Positions 10,205 to 18,880 of a stretch of 20,312 nt of DNA are shown piece by piece. The notes under the pieces were generated by a model that was given only the letters and a program-made list of their open reading frames with translations, had not been told where the DNA came from and did not search any database. Position 1 is the stretch's first letter; every line of letters starts with the position of its first letter. Source of the DNA: a virus; the IMG/VR virus record IMGVR_UViG_3300029787_000434, positions 1 to 20,312 of that record, one strand, 5' to 3'. Position numbers and translations under genes: made by a program.

Positions 10205-12859
10205 TTATTGTGTTAATTCTCTAATGAATTCTTTGGCTACGTCGGGGGATAAGTTATTTAAATCTAACCAAGGCTTACCTTTAATTAGATCACCAGCAAG
10301 TTCATTAAATTTATCATGTAAGTCTTTATCAATATTTACTAGTCTTCTATATTCAGTAACTACTCCAGTATATTTTTGAGCTTTTTGAGCTTTGTTTCTT
10401 AATGCAGCTAGGTATAAAAAATCTTGACCATCTTCATCAAAGATCATATCTAAAGATATTCCATTATTTTGAATAATATCTATTAAGTCATAAGATGGTA
10501 TTTCAAATATACCGAAACCAGTATAATCATTACCTATTAAATTAACAACATCACCTATCGTAATAGCTTCCATTGGTTTTCCAGCAGCTTCTTCTATATT
10601 TGAATAGTTACCATCTTTATCTGAAACAGAAAGATAACCTCCATTAGCAATAGCTGTAGGGCTTTTTGATTGCTCTATCATCCAGTTATCCCCCTCATTC
10701 ATTTTATAAACTCTTATAGTTTTAGCAGCTGTCGGGTTAACTAGTAACCTTTCACCTGGCTTACCTTCTTCTGGGAATACAACTTCTCCTTCTTTAATTT
10801 TACCTAAAGCCTCTAGTCTAGTTCTTACTAATTTATCAGGAGTTACACCTAATTTAGCAGACATACTTTTATAATAATTTGGAGCAGTACCTCCTCTACC
10901 ATTTATATAGCCATCTAAATATTTAGAAGCTAATTCAATGTAAGGTTCTTCACCTTCAAGAGGTTTAGATTGATTTAAAAGGTCAGGATTTTTAGCTACA
11001 TTAGCTACTGCTTTATTAACTATTTTAATTGAATCTAAATCAGCAACTGAAGTTCTTTCTGTACCTGCTTTTGGATCAGTTAATAAATCTTTAACTTGAT
11101 TCATAGCTTCAGTGTGAGCTTGACTTAAAGTTATACTACCATCAGAAGATTTATGACCATAAAAAGCTTCATTATAAATTGCTTCTGCTTTTTCAAGCAT
11201 AATAGCAGCTTTAGGATTACCTTCTACTTGTTGTACATCCATTGTAAGAGTGAAAGCAACTCTAGCTTTAATCGCTCTGTTTCTATAAGTAAATGAACCT
11301 GGACCTTTATCTACAGAACCTACTGAATTAGGAGCTTGTACTTCAGCTAGATAAGCTTTGTATGTATCAGTTCCTCTAGTCAAACCTTTTATATCAAGTT
11401 CAGTTAAAGGTCTTTGTAATTTAATATTTTCAAGTCTAGGTATAATGTTTTCATCAACTTCTTTACCTTCATACTCCATATTTAACAATACACTAGGAAC
11501 TTGTTCTCTACTTGAAATGTTAAATATTCTCATAAACTCTGCAATTTCTGCTGTTTTCTCTTCACCAGTCAGCATATTATTACCTGTGTTTTTATCAAGA
11601 ATTTTCTTTATTGCAGCATTTTTTTCAGCTTCAAGATTATCATCTTGTTCTTGTTTCTGAGCTTTATAATACTGGTTTTTAGCAGCTACTAATGTACCAA
11701 ACCTTTTTTTCCAGTGATCTTTAATCTTCCTTAGATCTCCTTGAGCATGACCAAATGGTTGAAATTCCACATTACCTAAAGCCTTTACTAAAGCAGCTGG
11801 GTTTTCAAATTCACCATTACTAATACCATCAGCTACTTTTTGAAAATATCTATCTAATACTAATTTATGATCAACATTACCTTTAGCATTTATAAATTCT
11901 GGATGATTAGTATGTGTTAATATTTGAGTAATTAATTCTTTAGGATCTCTTTCTAGTTTAGCATATAATTCTTTAGTATTACGTTGAGTAACTGTTTCTA
12001 AACTAGCAGCTGAGTAATCTTCAAGTATTCCTTTTTTCCAAGTATCCTGTTGTGTTACAATGTCATTTATAAAATCTTTTTTATATCTACCAAAACGTCC
12101 TCTAGCTACATCTTGATGTAAATAAGAATAGAAAGCTAAATTACGTAATCTTAACTCTTCTTTATCATCTGGATGTGTAGCTTCATTAACACTTTTATGT
12201 ATAGGTTTACCTTCTTCAGTGTAACCAAATTGAGGTAGATGATGTTTTATAGCTTCATCTGCAACTTTATTATAGCCTGGTATACCATCTCTTAATTCTT
12301 TAATATCACTATATAAATTTACTTCATCGTCAAATTGATTAAACTCACCATTAGAAAAAAAGTTAAATAAAGCTGGATCAAATTTTATATTTTGATAAGC
12401 TAAAGTTTGTGTTGTTACTCTAGATGTAGCTTTTTCTCCTTCAACTTCATTCTCCTTTTTAACATCTGGATCATCATCTAATATATTACGTAAAGCTTCT
12501 TTATATTCAGGAGCGTCAACACCAATAGTTTCTTTTATAACTGCTTGTCTATCTTTAATCTTTTTAGACATTTTGTTCCACGGACCCCAATACTTCTGCC
12601 ATTCTTCATATTCATCTTTAGCTTCTTTACCATATTTCATTACAGTAAGTAAATTTTCAGCAGGTGATTTTTGTTTATGAATGTGGTTCCAGATTTGAAT
12701 CATCTGGTCGTAATGAGCATCCCAAGAATTAGATATTTGTGTTATATTGTCGTTAACAGCTTTAGCTAAATCAGGTGTTTCTTTAAGATAATTAGTTTTA
12801 CTAATATCTGGAGGAGCATCAGTAGCTCTTCCTAGTGAACTGAAATAGGAATCTGTCAT
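10205..12859 (-). CDS. Internal virion protein, T7 gp15-like
   Basis: The protein has 884 residues (T7 gp15 has 747), is hydrophilic and apparently mostly alpha-helical, with many charged Lys/Glu stretches. In T7, gp15 is an internal core protein ejected into the periplasm as part of the DNA-translocation tube. The call depends on position (after the gp14-like gene, before the gp16-like gene), size and helical character. No catalytic motif is visible. The start ATG at 12859 overlaps the upstream TGA by 4 nt (ATGA) and has a GGAG ribosome site 8 nt upstream, one of the few clear Shine-Dalgarno sequences in this window. Very AT-rich codons dominate. Confidence 0.82.
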   Translation of the reverse strand: MTDSYFSSLGRATDAPPDISKTNYLKETPDLAKAVNDNITQISNSWDAHYDQMIQIWNHIHKQKSPAENLLTVMKYGKEAKDEYEEWQKYWGPWNKMSKKIKDRQAVIKETIGVDAPEYKEALRNILDDDPDVKKENEVEGEKATSRVTTQTLAYQNIKFDPALFNFFSNGEFNQFDDEVNLYSDIKELRDGIPGYNKVADEAIKHHLPQFGYTEEGKPIHKSVNEATHPDDKEELRLRNLAFYSYLHQDVARGRFGRYKKDFINDIVTQQDTWKKGILEDYSAASLETVTQRNTKELYAKLERDPKELITQILTHTNHPEFINAKGNVDHKLVLDRYFQKVADGISNGEFENPAALVKALGNVEFQPFGHAQGDLRKIKDHWKKRFGTLVAAKNQYYKAQKQEQDDNLEAEKNAAIKKILDKNTGNNMLTGEEKTAEIAEFMRIFNISSREQVPSVLLNMEYEGKEVDENIIPRLENIKLQRPLTELDIKGLTRGTDTYKAYLAEVQAPNSVGSVDKGPGSFTYRNRAIKARVAFTLTMDVQQVEGNPKAAIMLEKAEAIYNEAFYGHKSSDGSITLSQAHTEAMNQVKDLLTDPKAGTERTSVADLDSIKIVNKAVANVAKNPDLLNQSKPLEGEEPYIELASKYLDGYINGRGGTAPNYYKSMSAKLGVTPDKLVRTRLEALGKIKEGEVVFPEEGKPGERLLVNPTAAKTIRVYKMNEGDNWMIEQSKSPTAIANGGYLSVSDKDGNYSNIEEAAGKPMEAITIGDVVNLIGNDYTGFGIFEIPSYDLIDIIQNNGISLDMIFDEDGQDFLYLAALRNKAQKAQKYTGVVTEYRRLVNIDKDLHDKFNELAGDLIKGKPWLDLNNLSPDVAKEFIRELTQ

Positions 12860-13632
12860 GATACTTTCTCCATGTTTACATCAATTTTATCATAGTAAAT
12901 ACCAAGCATACCGTTAGGTAGAATTTCTACAGCCATAGGATCTCTCTTCATTACATCTTGTGCAATAGCTCCTCTATAACGAGAGTGCTTATTAGTCTTA
13001 TAGTTCCATTCATAGATAATATGTCCATCAGGAGACTTACCAACTTCTTCTATGTTTTCTTTTAATCTTCTATCAGAACCCAAAGCAAAAGCTAAAGAAG
13101 CGAATTGAAGACCCATACTTACAGAATTAAAGAATTGACCTGCTTTATCTCTAGGAGGCATCATAACTGGAGCACCGAACTCAGGACGTACACCTAGTTT
13201 TTCTCTATTCTTAGCAACATAGTTTTGATGTTGTCTAGTTATACCTTGATTCATTATATCCATATTCCTACCAAACTGTGTGTTGATAGTACTTTCTATT
13301 CTACTTTGTTGATCTAATATATCTTTATACTTACCAGACATATATCTGGAAGCTCTAGATACACCACTTTTTTGATCATACTTTGATAGTTTAGCTCTAC
13401 TTTTGTAAAGTTTTTCATTAGCTTGCCTACCTTTACCTAAAGCCCACAAAGCTTTAGTATAGGCATCACTTCTAGCTCTACTTAAACCTTTAGTTAAAGC
13501 ATTAGAGCGTTGTTTAGCAGCTACTTCTCTATTCCAATATTTTAGAGAAGCTGAGTTGTATTGTTGTAGTTTTTTCTTATGTTCTTGTCTGGCTTGCATT
13601 CTTATGCCAGCATTAGGATCGGGAGCGCACAC
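12856..13632 (-). CDS. Internal virion protein, T7 gp14-like, with C-terminal S74-type domain
   Basis: The protein has 258 residues (T7 gp14 has 196). Residues 1 to about 165 are basic and helical, rich in Gln, Arg and Lys, as expected of gp14, which in T7 is ejected to form the outer-membrane part of the DNA channel. From S186 the sequence SDRRLKENIEEVG, then YEWNY, RGAIAQDV and IYYDKI, is a short but clear S74 endosialidase-type chaperone domain that T7 gp14 lacks. The start is GTG at 13632. It is preferred over ATG at 13599 because it gives MCAPDPNAGI, resembling the MCW... start of T7 gp14, and because it overlaps the gp13-like gene by 20 nt, in keeping with the compact operon. The 3' end overlaps the gp15-like start as ATGA. 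Whether the domain self-cleaves here is unknown. Confidence 0.82.
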   Translation of the reverse strand: MCAPDPNAGIRMQARQEHKKKLQQYNSASLKYWNREVAAKQRSNALTKGLSRARSDAYTKALWALGKGRQANEKLYKSRAKLSKYDQKSGVSRASRYMSGKYKDILDQQSRIESTINTQFGRNMDIMNQGITRQHQNYVAKNREKLGVRPEFGAPVMMPPRDKAGQFFNSVSMGLQFASLAFALGSDRRLKENIEEVGKSPDGHIIYEWNYKTNKHSRYRGAIAQDVMKRDPMAVEILPNGMLGIYYDKIDVNMEKVS

Positions 13633-14056
13633 GGCAAAATTCTATAAAGGTTAGTTGTTTGGGTCCGTGAAAAATTTCTCTCAAAAATTTAAAGCCCAAA
13701 AATCTGAGTAGTTTTAAATGAACAATATTACGTTTATCAACGATGTTCCATAATAGCGGTTCAGGTCTACTCTCGATGAATCGCTTTGCTTCCCTTGCGA
13801 AGGTTATAGGGTAGTCATGGATAGCAGATGTGCATAACATCCATACTTCTCCATTTGGTCCGACTCCAGCCATACCAGCAGTCTTGCCGTTAGGCACCTC
13901 GAACCATACACAGGAGCACCTAGAAACAGCCAAAGTTAGCTCTTCCATAGGATCTAGCCCGTGACCTTCTTCGACCTCTCTACGGTCTTCTGGAAGTAAA
14001 TTAGAGGCTACAGTTATTGCAGCCTCAATTGTTGCAGGGTGAATATATTTAGACAC
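13613..14056 (-). CDS. T7 gp13-like protein with acetyltransferase-type fold (DUF2833-like)
   Basis: The protein has 147 residues (T7 gp13 has 138). The central GMAGVGPNGEVWMLCTSA segment and the C-terminal NIVHLKLLRFLGFKFLREI segment are characteristic of the phage GNAT-fold proteins at the gp13 position, where a small helix plus a LGF turn ends the domain. T7 gp13 is needed for virion morphogenesis, and enzymatic activity is not established for this group. The start is GTG at 14056, overlapping the tail tubular B stop by 8 nt. No in-frame ATG occurs before residue 37, which would remove the domain start. No Shine-Dalgarno is seen, so translation probably relies on coupling. The gene looks more GC-rich by eye than the genes on either side. 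Confidence 0.8.
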   Translation of the reverse strand: MSKYIHPATIEAAITVASNLLPEDRREVEEGHGLDPMEELTLAVSRCSCVWFEVPNGKTAGMAGVGPNGEVWMLCTSAIHDYPITFAREAKRFIESRPEPLLWNIVDKRNIVHLKLLRFLGFKFLREIFHGPKQLTFIEFCRVRSRS

Positions 14057-16835
14057 GTCTATAGTGCATAGGTGAATAGTCTCCTTCCCAAGACAACGAT
14101 CTTAAGGTAGCAGGAGCAGGGTGACTTGATTTTAAAGTTAGTTCTACATTCATATTCCTTTCATACACAGGTACTTCTTGTATCTCTTCATCTAAATATG
14201 GTGCATCAGACACATTATACTGGTTAGATAAAGCTGATTCATATATTTCAGTGTAATCTAATTTACCTATTCTTGTTAATGTAGTTTCATATAATCCAAT
14301 CTTACCAAAGTTTATCTTAGCTCTATGTATAGTTAATTTAGAATTAACATCAGACTGTACTGATTTACCATCAGTTTTTTGTAAATAAAAACGTGGAAAC
14401 TTAACACTATATTCATATAAGTATCCTATATTGAGTGTAGCACTAGACCAATCTCCAGGTAATGTAAAGTCATCATTATTTATAACTGTACACTCTGCAT
14501 ATCTACCTACTCTGGAAGAGTTTGTGTTACTATCAACAACAACTAAAGTCCCATTAGGTGAAGTAACTTGATCAATCCAATCAGACTGATTAGTAAATGT
14601 AGTTAAATTAGTAGTAGCATTATATGATCCACTGCCTACTGTTGTATAGTTATCTAAATGTAATAAGTAATTAATATTATCTTGATCGATACTAGGATCA
14701 GCATCCGCTTGTATAAGATTAATCTTTTGTAAGAAGTTATCTGTATCTAAGAAAAAATATTCATCATTAACAATGAAATGCCACTTAATAGGATTATTAT
14801 GTTTCCATTTAAACCATGCAGATTGAAGTCTATTATCTCCCTGATTCAAATATCTATATCCTATTATTTCATCTGAATTTGTTTTACCTAACAATACTAT
14901 TCCATTTTCTCTAGAGTTAGCTATTAAATCTAAATCTTTAGGTAATAGTGTAGGTACCACTTCACTAGTATTAACTACAGCTGCTTGAGCTTCTCTAGCT
15001 ATTGAAGCCATTTCCATGAAACGACTATACTTATTAGAATTATCTATGTAACCAATTGTAGCACCTAAAGATATAGGAGGCACAGTTTCATAATAATTAT
15101 ACATAGATACTGATCTTAATTTAGCAGTATCAGGATTCATTACTTCAGCATCTGAAGAAAATAAAAACTGTTCATTAGTACTAAAACATAATAACCCAGC
15201 TGGTATTTCTATTGCATCATATAAATCAGAAGGGTAAGTAGAAGAACAAGATATATCTATAGCATCTATAGCTGATACTGTTAATGCTGAGTCTGCCCAA
15301 AAGTTAGGTGTAACTAAGTTTCCAGGTTGAGCTGTTATTATATTTTCACCAGATAAAAAAGCTAATCTATTACGGAAAAATATAACTTTGTTAATTTTAT
15401 TACCATTAAATGATGGTATAGGATTAGTATTATCATCTCCTACTTCACGGTCAGCCCATGTATATTTCTTAACTAAGAAGTCTCCATCAGCTTGTCTTTG
15501 AAGTACATGAGGCATAGAAGAAGCATTGAAACTTTTAACTATACCTGGAGCTGCACATTCTACCCATGTCCCAGGACCATCTAAATTATTTTCTCCTACA
15601 AATTTTAAATAGTAATCATCTTCATCAGATGCTCTAGCATTAGCTATTTTAACAATAGCACCATGTCTACATTGTATAGGTAAAGCAGTGACATCATTTA
15701 TTTCACTACCCATAACTCTCATAAGATCTTGATCTACTGCTTCAACAGTAAAAGCATTACTAGAAGTTAAGTAAAGACCATTACCTATAACTTGATGGTT
15801 TATAGCAGCAGGTAATTCTGCTTCAATACTACCTAATATTGTATCAATAGTAACAGCAGTATCTGCATCAAATGGTGTAGGAGCAGGTCTTATTATACCA
15901 TCTCCACCTGAAGATATTTGACCTTGAATGCTTGTAGCTTCATGATCTTCTACTACTATAGTATAGTTATAAGATGTTTTAGCTTGGTCTAATGTAACTG
16001 TTGCTGTATCTCCAGTTACCCAACCTTCTCCACCATGTAGTAATGATATATTTCTATTATACGAACAACTATAAGTACTAGCTGGTACTGTGTCATCATA
16101 GCCATTTATCTGGCCTTGTTGACCATGTGTAGTAATACGAAATATAAGATTCTTTTTAGATCCAGAATCTACACTGAATACTTGAGTACCTATACCAGGG
16201 CAAGTTCCAGTACCAGCAGTTTCATCTAATGTATCAGATTGTATTTTTATTCTAGTAGCTCTATTTAAAGTAGTTGCATTACTATTAGTCTTTACATTTA
16301 AACCATATTGTCTACCATTTTCTGTTCGTAGTAACTCTACATAAGCAAAATGAGTTTCTGGTCTAGCAGTTGTAGTACCTGTAGTAGTGATATTAGTATC
16401 TCTATTATTTAAAAATGTAGTATCATTAATAGTTAATGCTTGTACATCTTCTGTATTACTTGCTGATAGGTAGGTAGTGATAGCTGTGTGATCAGAGTTG
16501 CCTCCACTGTATGCACTGTTATCTGTATGATACCATACATCTTTTTCATCTCCATCATTGCAACTCCACATTCTTACTCTACCGTCAGCTGCTACTTGAC
16601 CTATATAAGCTCCTTCTGTTTCATCTCTATAGTAGTGAAACCAAGACCCACCACTTTGTACATTAGTTAAGGGTGTAGCTCCTAATCGTTTAGCTCCCGG
16701 TCTTTTGTATAATCCATTAATTAAGTCAGGTATTGAATTAACAGTATCTACTACTTGACCTGGAGCTTTTAATTGATCAGGCTGTTCAGAAATACCAGTA
16801 CTATAACTAGGAATAGTTTGTGTAATACCTGTCAT
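14049..16835 (-). CDS. Tail tubular protein B, T7 gp12-like (nozzle)
   Basis: The protein has 928 residues (T7 gp12 has 794). The N-terminus MTGITQTIPSYSTGISEQPD...GLYKRPGAKRL follows the T7 gp12 pattern of a short beta segment, GISQQPD and KRP. The protein is the hexameric nozzle at the end of the short tail. The rest is beta-rich, with phrases such as VIFFRNRLAFLSGENI and SSDAEVMNPDTA that fit the gp12 propeller region, and a C-terminal NVELTLKSSHPAPATLRSLSWEGDYSP. I chose ATG 16835, which shares one base with the upstream stop (TAATG). A longer frame back to 16856 would need a TTG start and overlaps what looks like the ribosome site, GGAGG at 16850-16854, although the 14-nt spacing is long. 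The 3' end overlaps the gp13-like GTG. Confidence 0.92.
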   Translation of the reverse strand: MTGITQTIPSYSTGISEQPDQLKAPGQVVDTVNSIPDLINGLYKRPGAKRLGATPLTNVQSGGSWFHYYRDETEGAYIGQVAADGRVRMWSCNDGDEKDVWYHTDNSAYSGGNSDHTAITTYLSASNTEDVQALTINDTTFLNNRDTNITTTGTTTARPETHFAYVELLRTENGRQYGLNVKTNSNATTLNRATRIKIQSDTLDETAGTGTCPGIGTQVFSVDSGSKKNLIFRITTHGQQGQINGYDDTVPASTYSCSYNRNISLLHGGEGWVTGDTATVTLDQAKTSYNYTIVVEDHEATSIQGQISSGGDGIIRPAPTPFDADTAVTIDTILGSIEAELPAAINHQVIGNGLYLTSSNAFTVEAVDQDLMRVMGSEINDVTALPIQCRHGAIVKIANARASDEDDYYLKFVGENNLDGPGTWVECAAPGIVKSFNASSMPHVLQRQADGDFLVKKYTWADREVGDDNTNPIPSFNGNKINKVIFFRNRLAFLSGENIITAQPGNLVTPNFWADSALTVSAIDAIDISCSSTYPSDLYDAIEIPAGLLCFSTNEQFLFSSDAEVMNPDTAKLRSVSMYNYYETVPPISLGATIGYIDNSNKYSRFMEMASIAREAQAAVVNTSEVVPTLLPKDLDLIANSRENGIVLLGKTNSDEIIGYRYLNQGDNRLQSAWFKWKHNNPIKWHFIVNDEYFFLDTDNFLQKINLIQADADPSIDQDNINYLLHLDNYTTVGSGSYNATTNLTTFTNQSDWIDQVTSPNGTLVVVDSNTNSSRVGRYAECTVINNDDFTLPGDWSSATLNIGYLYEYSVKFPRFYLQKTDGKSVQSDVNSKLTIHRAKINFGKIGLYETTLTRIGKLDYTEIYESALSNQYNVSDAPYLDEEIQEVPVYERNMNVELTLKSSHPAPATLRSLSWEGDYSPMHYRRV

Positions 16836-17455
16836 TATCTTGCTAGATTCCTCCAAGGTTGATATGTTTGATAACTAGAATCTTCAGGGAATCCAAACAT
16901 AGAATGATTACCTTGATTACATTCATACTCCATACATGCAGCTCTAGCTAATTGCTCTTGCTGTCCTATTAAACTAACTAGCTGTGGATTAGCTACTAGT
17001 TGTGAAGCTGCCATACGACTAGCTCTATATATTATATATCTTTTAAAGACAGAAGGTAAATCTTCAAATGTAAATAGTCTTACTACATCTAATACTACCT
17101 CTGTATGAGCAGACCAATCATCTGTGTGATCAAACTTATCATATAAGTACCCTCCTCTTCTTACTACATCGTACTGTCTTTTACTCCAGCCATCTGCCAT
17201 ATCCATTTTGAGTATGTCACTAGCTATCTGTACTTTACCTGTAGTACCATCTGGTGTTAGGTGAATATGTTTTTCTGTATTAAAATGCCATCCCTCATTT
17301 TGTACATCAACATTAGCATCCCTTAACAAGTTATATATAAAACTTATTTCTGGGTTTGTAAAATTTAAGTTTGTTACTGGTGATTGACCTATGCTACCCA
17401 AGATTGAGTTAACTGCGGATAGTTCGGTATCGAGATCAATTGTTGTGGTAGCCAT
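16835..17455 (-). CDS. Tail tubular protein A, T7 gp11-like (gatekeeper)
   Basis: The protein has 206 residues (T7 gp11 has 196) and forms the ring between portal and nozzle. Family hallmarks are in place: ELSAVNSILGSIGQSPV near residue 10, GWHFNTE near 55, RRGGYLYDKFD near 100, and CMEYE near 180. ATG 17455 (MATTTIDLDTEL) is chosen over an upstream in-frame start at 17551, because the extra 32 residues would overlap the end of capsid, cross the terminator hairpin and have no counterpart in the family. No Shine-Dalgarno precedes the ATG. The terminator T-tract ends about 8 nt upstream, so expression must come from readthrough of the capsid terminator. Confidence 0.93.
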   Translation of the reverse strand: MATTTIDLDTELSAVNSILGSIGQSPVTNLNFTNPEISFIYNLLRDANVDVQNEGWHFNTEKHIHLTPDGTTGKVQIASDILKMDMADGWSKRQYDVVRRGGYLYDKFDHTDDWSAHTEVVLDVVRLFTFEDLPSVFKRYIIYRASRMAASQLVANPQLVSLIGQQEQLARAACMEYECNQGNHSMFGFPEDSSYQTYQPWRNLAR

Positions 17456-17463
17456 AAAATTTG

Positions 17464-17492
17464 ATAATAAAAAAGGGAGACCAAAGCCTCCC
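17464..17492 (-). terminator. Intrinsic terminator after capsid (T7 T-phi position)
   Basis: On the minus strand a 7-bp stem (GGGAGGC / GTCTCCC, with one G-U pair) and a TTTG loop are followed directly by TTTTTTATTAT. The stem occupies 17475-17492. It lies in the 52-nt gap between capsid and tail tubular A, the position where T7 carries its partial terminator T-phi after gene 10. It probably lowers expression of tail and core genes relative to capsid. Confidence 0.88.
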
Positions 17493-17507
17493 CATATGAA
17501 TAATAAG

Positions 17508-18698
17508 TTAGAATGCTTGAGCAACTCCAGAGTTTGGAGCGATACCAGCAATCAATTCCACAGCAGCAGCTGGGTTTAGAGGTGCGGCTCCCATAGCCAA
17601 CCTACCTAAAATGACATCTCCCTGATAAATCACGGATACATCACCTGAAGTAACTTGAACTTGAGGTCCAATAGCCTCTACACAACCAACAGCTTCTTTC
17701 TGGAAGATAAGTCCACAAGAGTTGTCGAACTTGTTTCCTTCACCGTAGTCATTAACTGTGCGTTGTCCATCAGGAGCACCAGAAGCAGATTCTGCTTGGT
17801 TTCCCATGTCCTCACTTACGAAAGAACCAGTATTACCAGGATCAGTTACACCTGTTACAGTTGTACCAGAACCAGTACCATACTTAGTACCAAACTTACC
17901 GAAGAATGGAATGTTCATTGACTTGTAGATCTTAATGCCTGCAATCTCAACGATACCTTGACCACTCTGGCGTGAGTCACCTTGCTCGTCTCTGTTAACG
18001 AGTCCGTTCTCACCAACCTGTTGTATTAATTCGTAATACTGTCTAGGGTTAAGTACACCAACACGTCCTTCAGTTGAAACACCTTTCTCATCTAGTGCAG
18101 CAGCTGCATCATAGAAAGCGTTTACAAGGTTAGCAGGAACATAAGCATCAGAACCTTGAGCTGTAGCACCAACACGAATCTGTGTTCCGCCTGGCTCTAG
18201 GAAGTTAGTCTTCTGAATAGGAGAAGCTTGTCTAGCAGCTTTAGTAATTGCTCTAAAGATTCTTCTATCGTAGTTCTCTGCAAGAGCATAACCAATCTTA
18301 CGTGAGATCTCTCCCCTCAAATCATAATGAGCAAGGGTCTCGTCCAATTCGTAAACGAATGCTGAACTGATTAAGAGGTCATCGCACTCGATGGTTACTT
18401 CTGCTACTGGAGGTGCACCGTCGGTGTTACCTAGTATGTTCTGGCCTGGAACATGAAACTCACTATTTGTACGACCAGTGAAGATGAACTGTAATGAACG
18501 TCCGTTCTTCAATGTACGCTTAGTGATTAGATCCCTAGCAATTGTGTTACGCTGGAATCCTTTGAACAGCTCTCCGCTGAACAATTTTAAATACAGGGCT
18601 CTTCTGTGTGCTGTTGTAGTAGCATCAGGAGTACCCTTATTAGCTGCAACACCACCCCATGTTAAGGAAGTGTTGTTAGCATTATTTTGATGTGCCAT
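17508..18698 (-). CDS. Major capsid protein, T7 gp10-like
   Basis: The protein has 396 residues (T7 gp10A has 345) and forms the icosahedral shell. Supporting sequence includes ALYLKLFSGELFKGFQRNTIARDL near residue 35, then GRSLQFIFTGRT, a DDLLISSAFVYELDETLAHYDLRGEISRKIGYALAENYDRRIFRAI stretch typical of the HK97-fold spine region in T7-like capsids, and VLNPRQYYELIQQ around 215-230. A Gly/Thr/Ser-rich insertion near residues 265-310 may be a surface loop that accounts for the extra length. The ATG at 18698 has no Shine-Dalgarno and is preceded by AT-rich sequence. A terminator and a structured leader lie upstream and a terminator lies directly downstream, so capsid sits in its own expression unit. 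I see no clear frameshift site for a 10B-like product. Confidence 0.95.
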   Translation of the reverse strand: MAHQNNANNTSLTWGGVAANKGTPDATTTAHRRALYLKLFSGELFKGFQRNTIARDLITKRTLKNGRSLQFIFTGRTNSEFHVPGQNILGNTDGAPPVAEVTIECDDLLISSAFVYELDETLAHYDLRGEISRKIGYALAENYDRRIFRAITKAARQASPIQKTNFLEPGGTQIRVGATAQGSDAYVPANLVNAFYDAAAALDEKGVSTEGRVGVLNPRQYYELIQQVGENGLVNRDEQGDSRQSGQGIVEIAGIKIYKSMNIPFFGKFGTKYGTGSGTTVTGVTDPGNTGSFVSEDMGNQAESASGAPDGQRTVNDYGEGNKFDNSCGLIFQKEAVGCVEAIGPQVQVTSGDVSVIYQGDVILGRLAMGAAPLNPAAAVELIAGIAPNSGVAQAF

Positions 18699-18880
18699 TT
18701 GTATGGATAAATTTTATATTAACTTTCTCAGCTGAAATTTTTTGATCATTGTTTGTGGTCTATCCCACCGTCTAGACGGCTAAAGGGTATCCTGCGTACA
18801 GGGCCAAAAGCCAATTAGCCAGAGATCCGACACTGAGGTGTCTCTGACCTATGGTATTGGAGGTGTGCTCCTTCTACCAT
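18699..18880 (-). other. Hairpin-rich leader of capsid mRNA
   Basis: There is no gene here, but inverted repeats are dense. From the upstream end: a hairpin with arms 18875-18881 and 18850-18856 (TATGGTA/TACCATA) and an inner GGAG/CTCC stem; a hairpin across 18820-18846 (CAGA + GACAC / GTGTC + TCTG); CCTG/CAGG at 18791-18802; and a perfect 12-nt palindrome CCGTCTAGACGG at 18768-18779. GGTC at 18846-18849 (minus sense) could pair with GACC at 18757-18760, closing most of the element into a multibranch fold. A TATAAA box-like sequence at 18713-18718 is a weak promoter candidate. It is not a tRNA by inspection. I infer a capsid mRNA leader, an RNase processing site or a structured RNA; the function is unknown. 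Confidence 0.55.

Noticed and set aside
11358-11660. Plus-strand ORF of 100 codons rich in Ser, Phe and Ile
   Set aside because: It is antisense to the gp15-like gene; the hydrophobic look comes from the AT-rich complement of Lys/Glu codons.
16836-16856. Upstream TTG start for tail tubular B
   Set aside because: The extension covers the GGAGG ribosome site; ATG 16835 overlaps the previous stop and matches the family N-terminus.
17456-17551. 32-residue N-terminal extension of tail tubular A
   Set aside because: It would overlap the capsid end, run through the terminator hairpin, and has no counterpart in gp11 proteins, which begin near ELSAVN.
18757-18849. Possible tRNA
   Set aside because: It has closing GGTC/GACC arms and several hairpins, but no T-arm GTTCGA-type loop, no 7-bp acceptor stem and no valid anticodon arm.
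18815-18880. 21-codon ATG ORF in the capsid leader
   Set aside because: It coincides with perfect hairpin arms, shows no recognisable motif, and the structure explains the sequence better.
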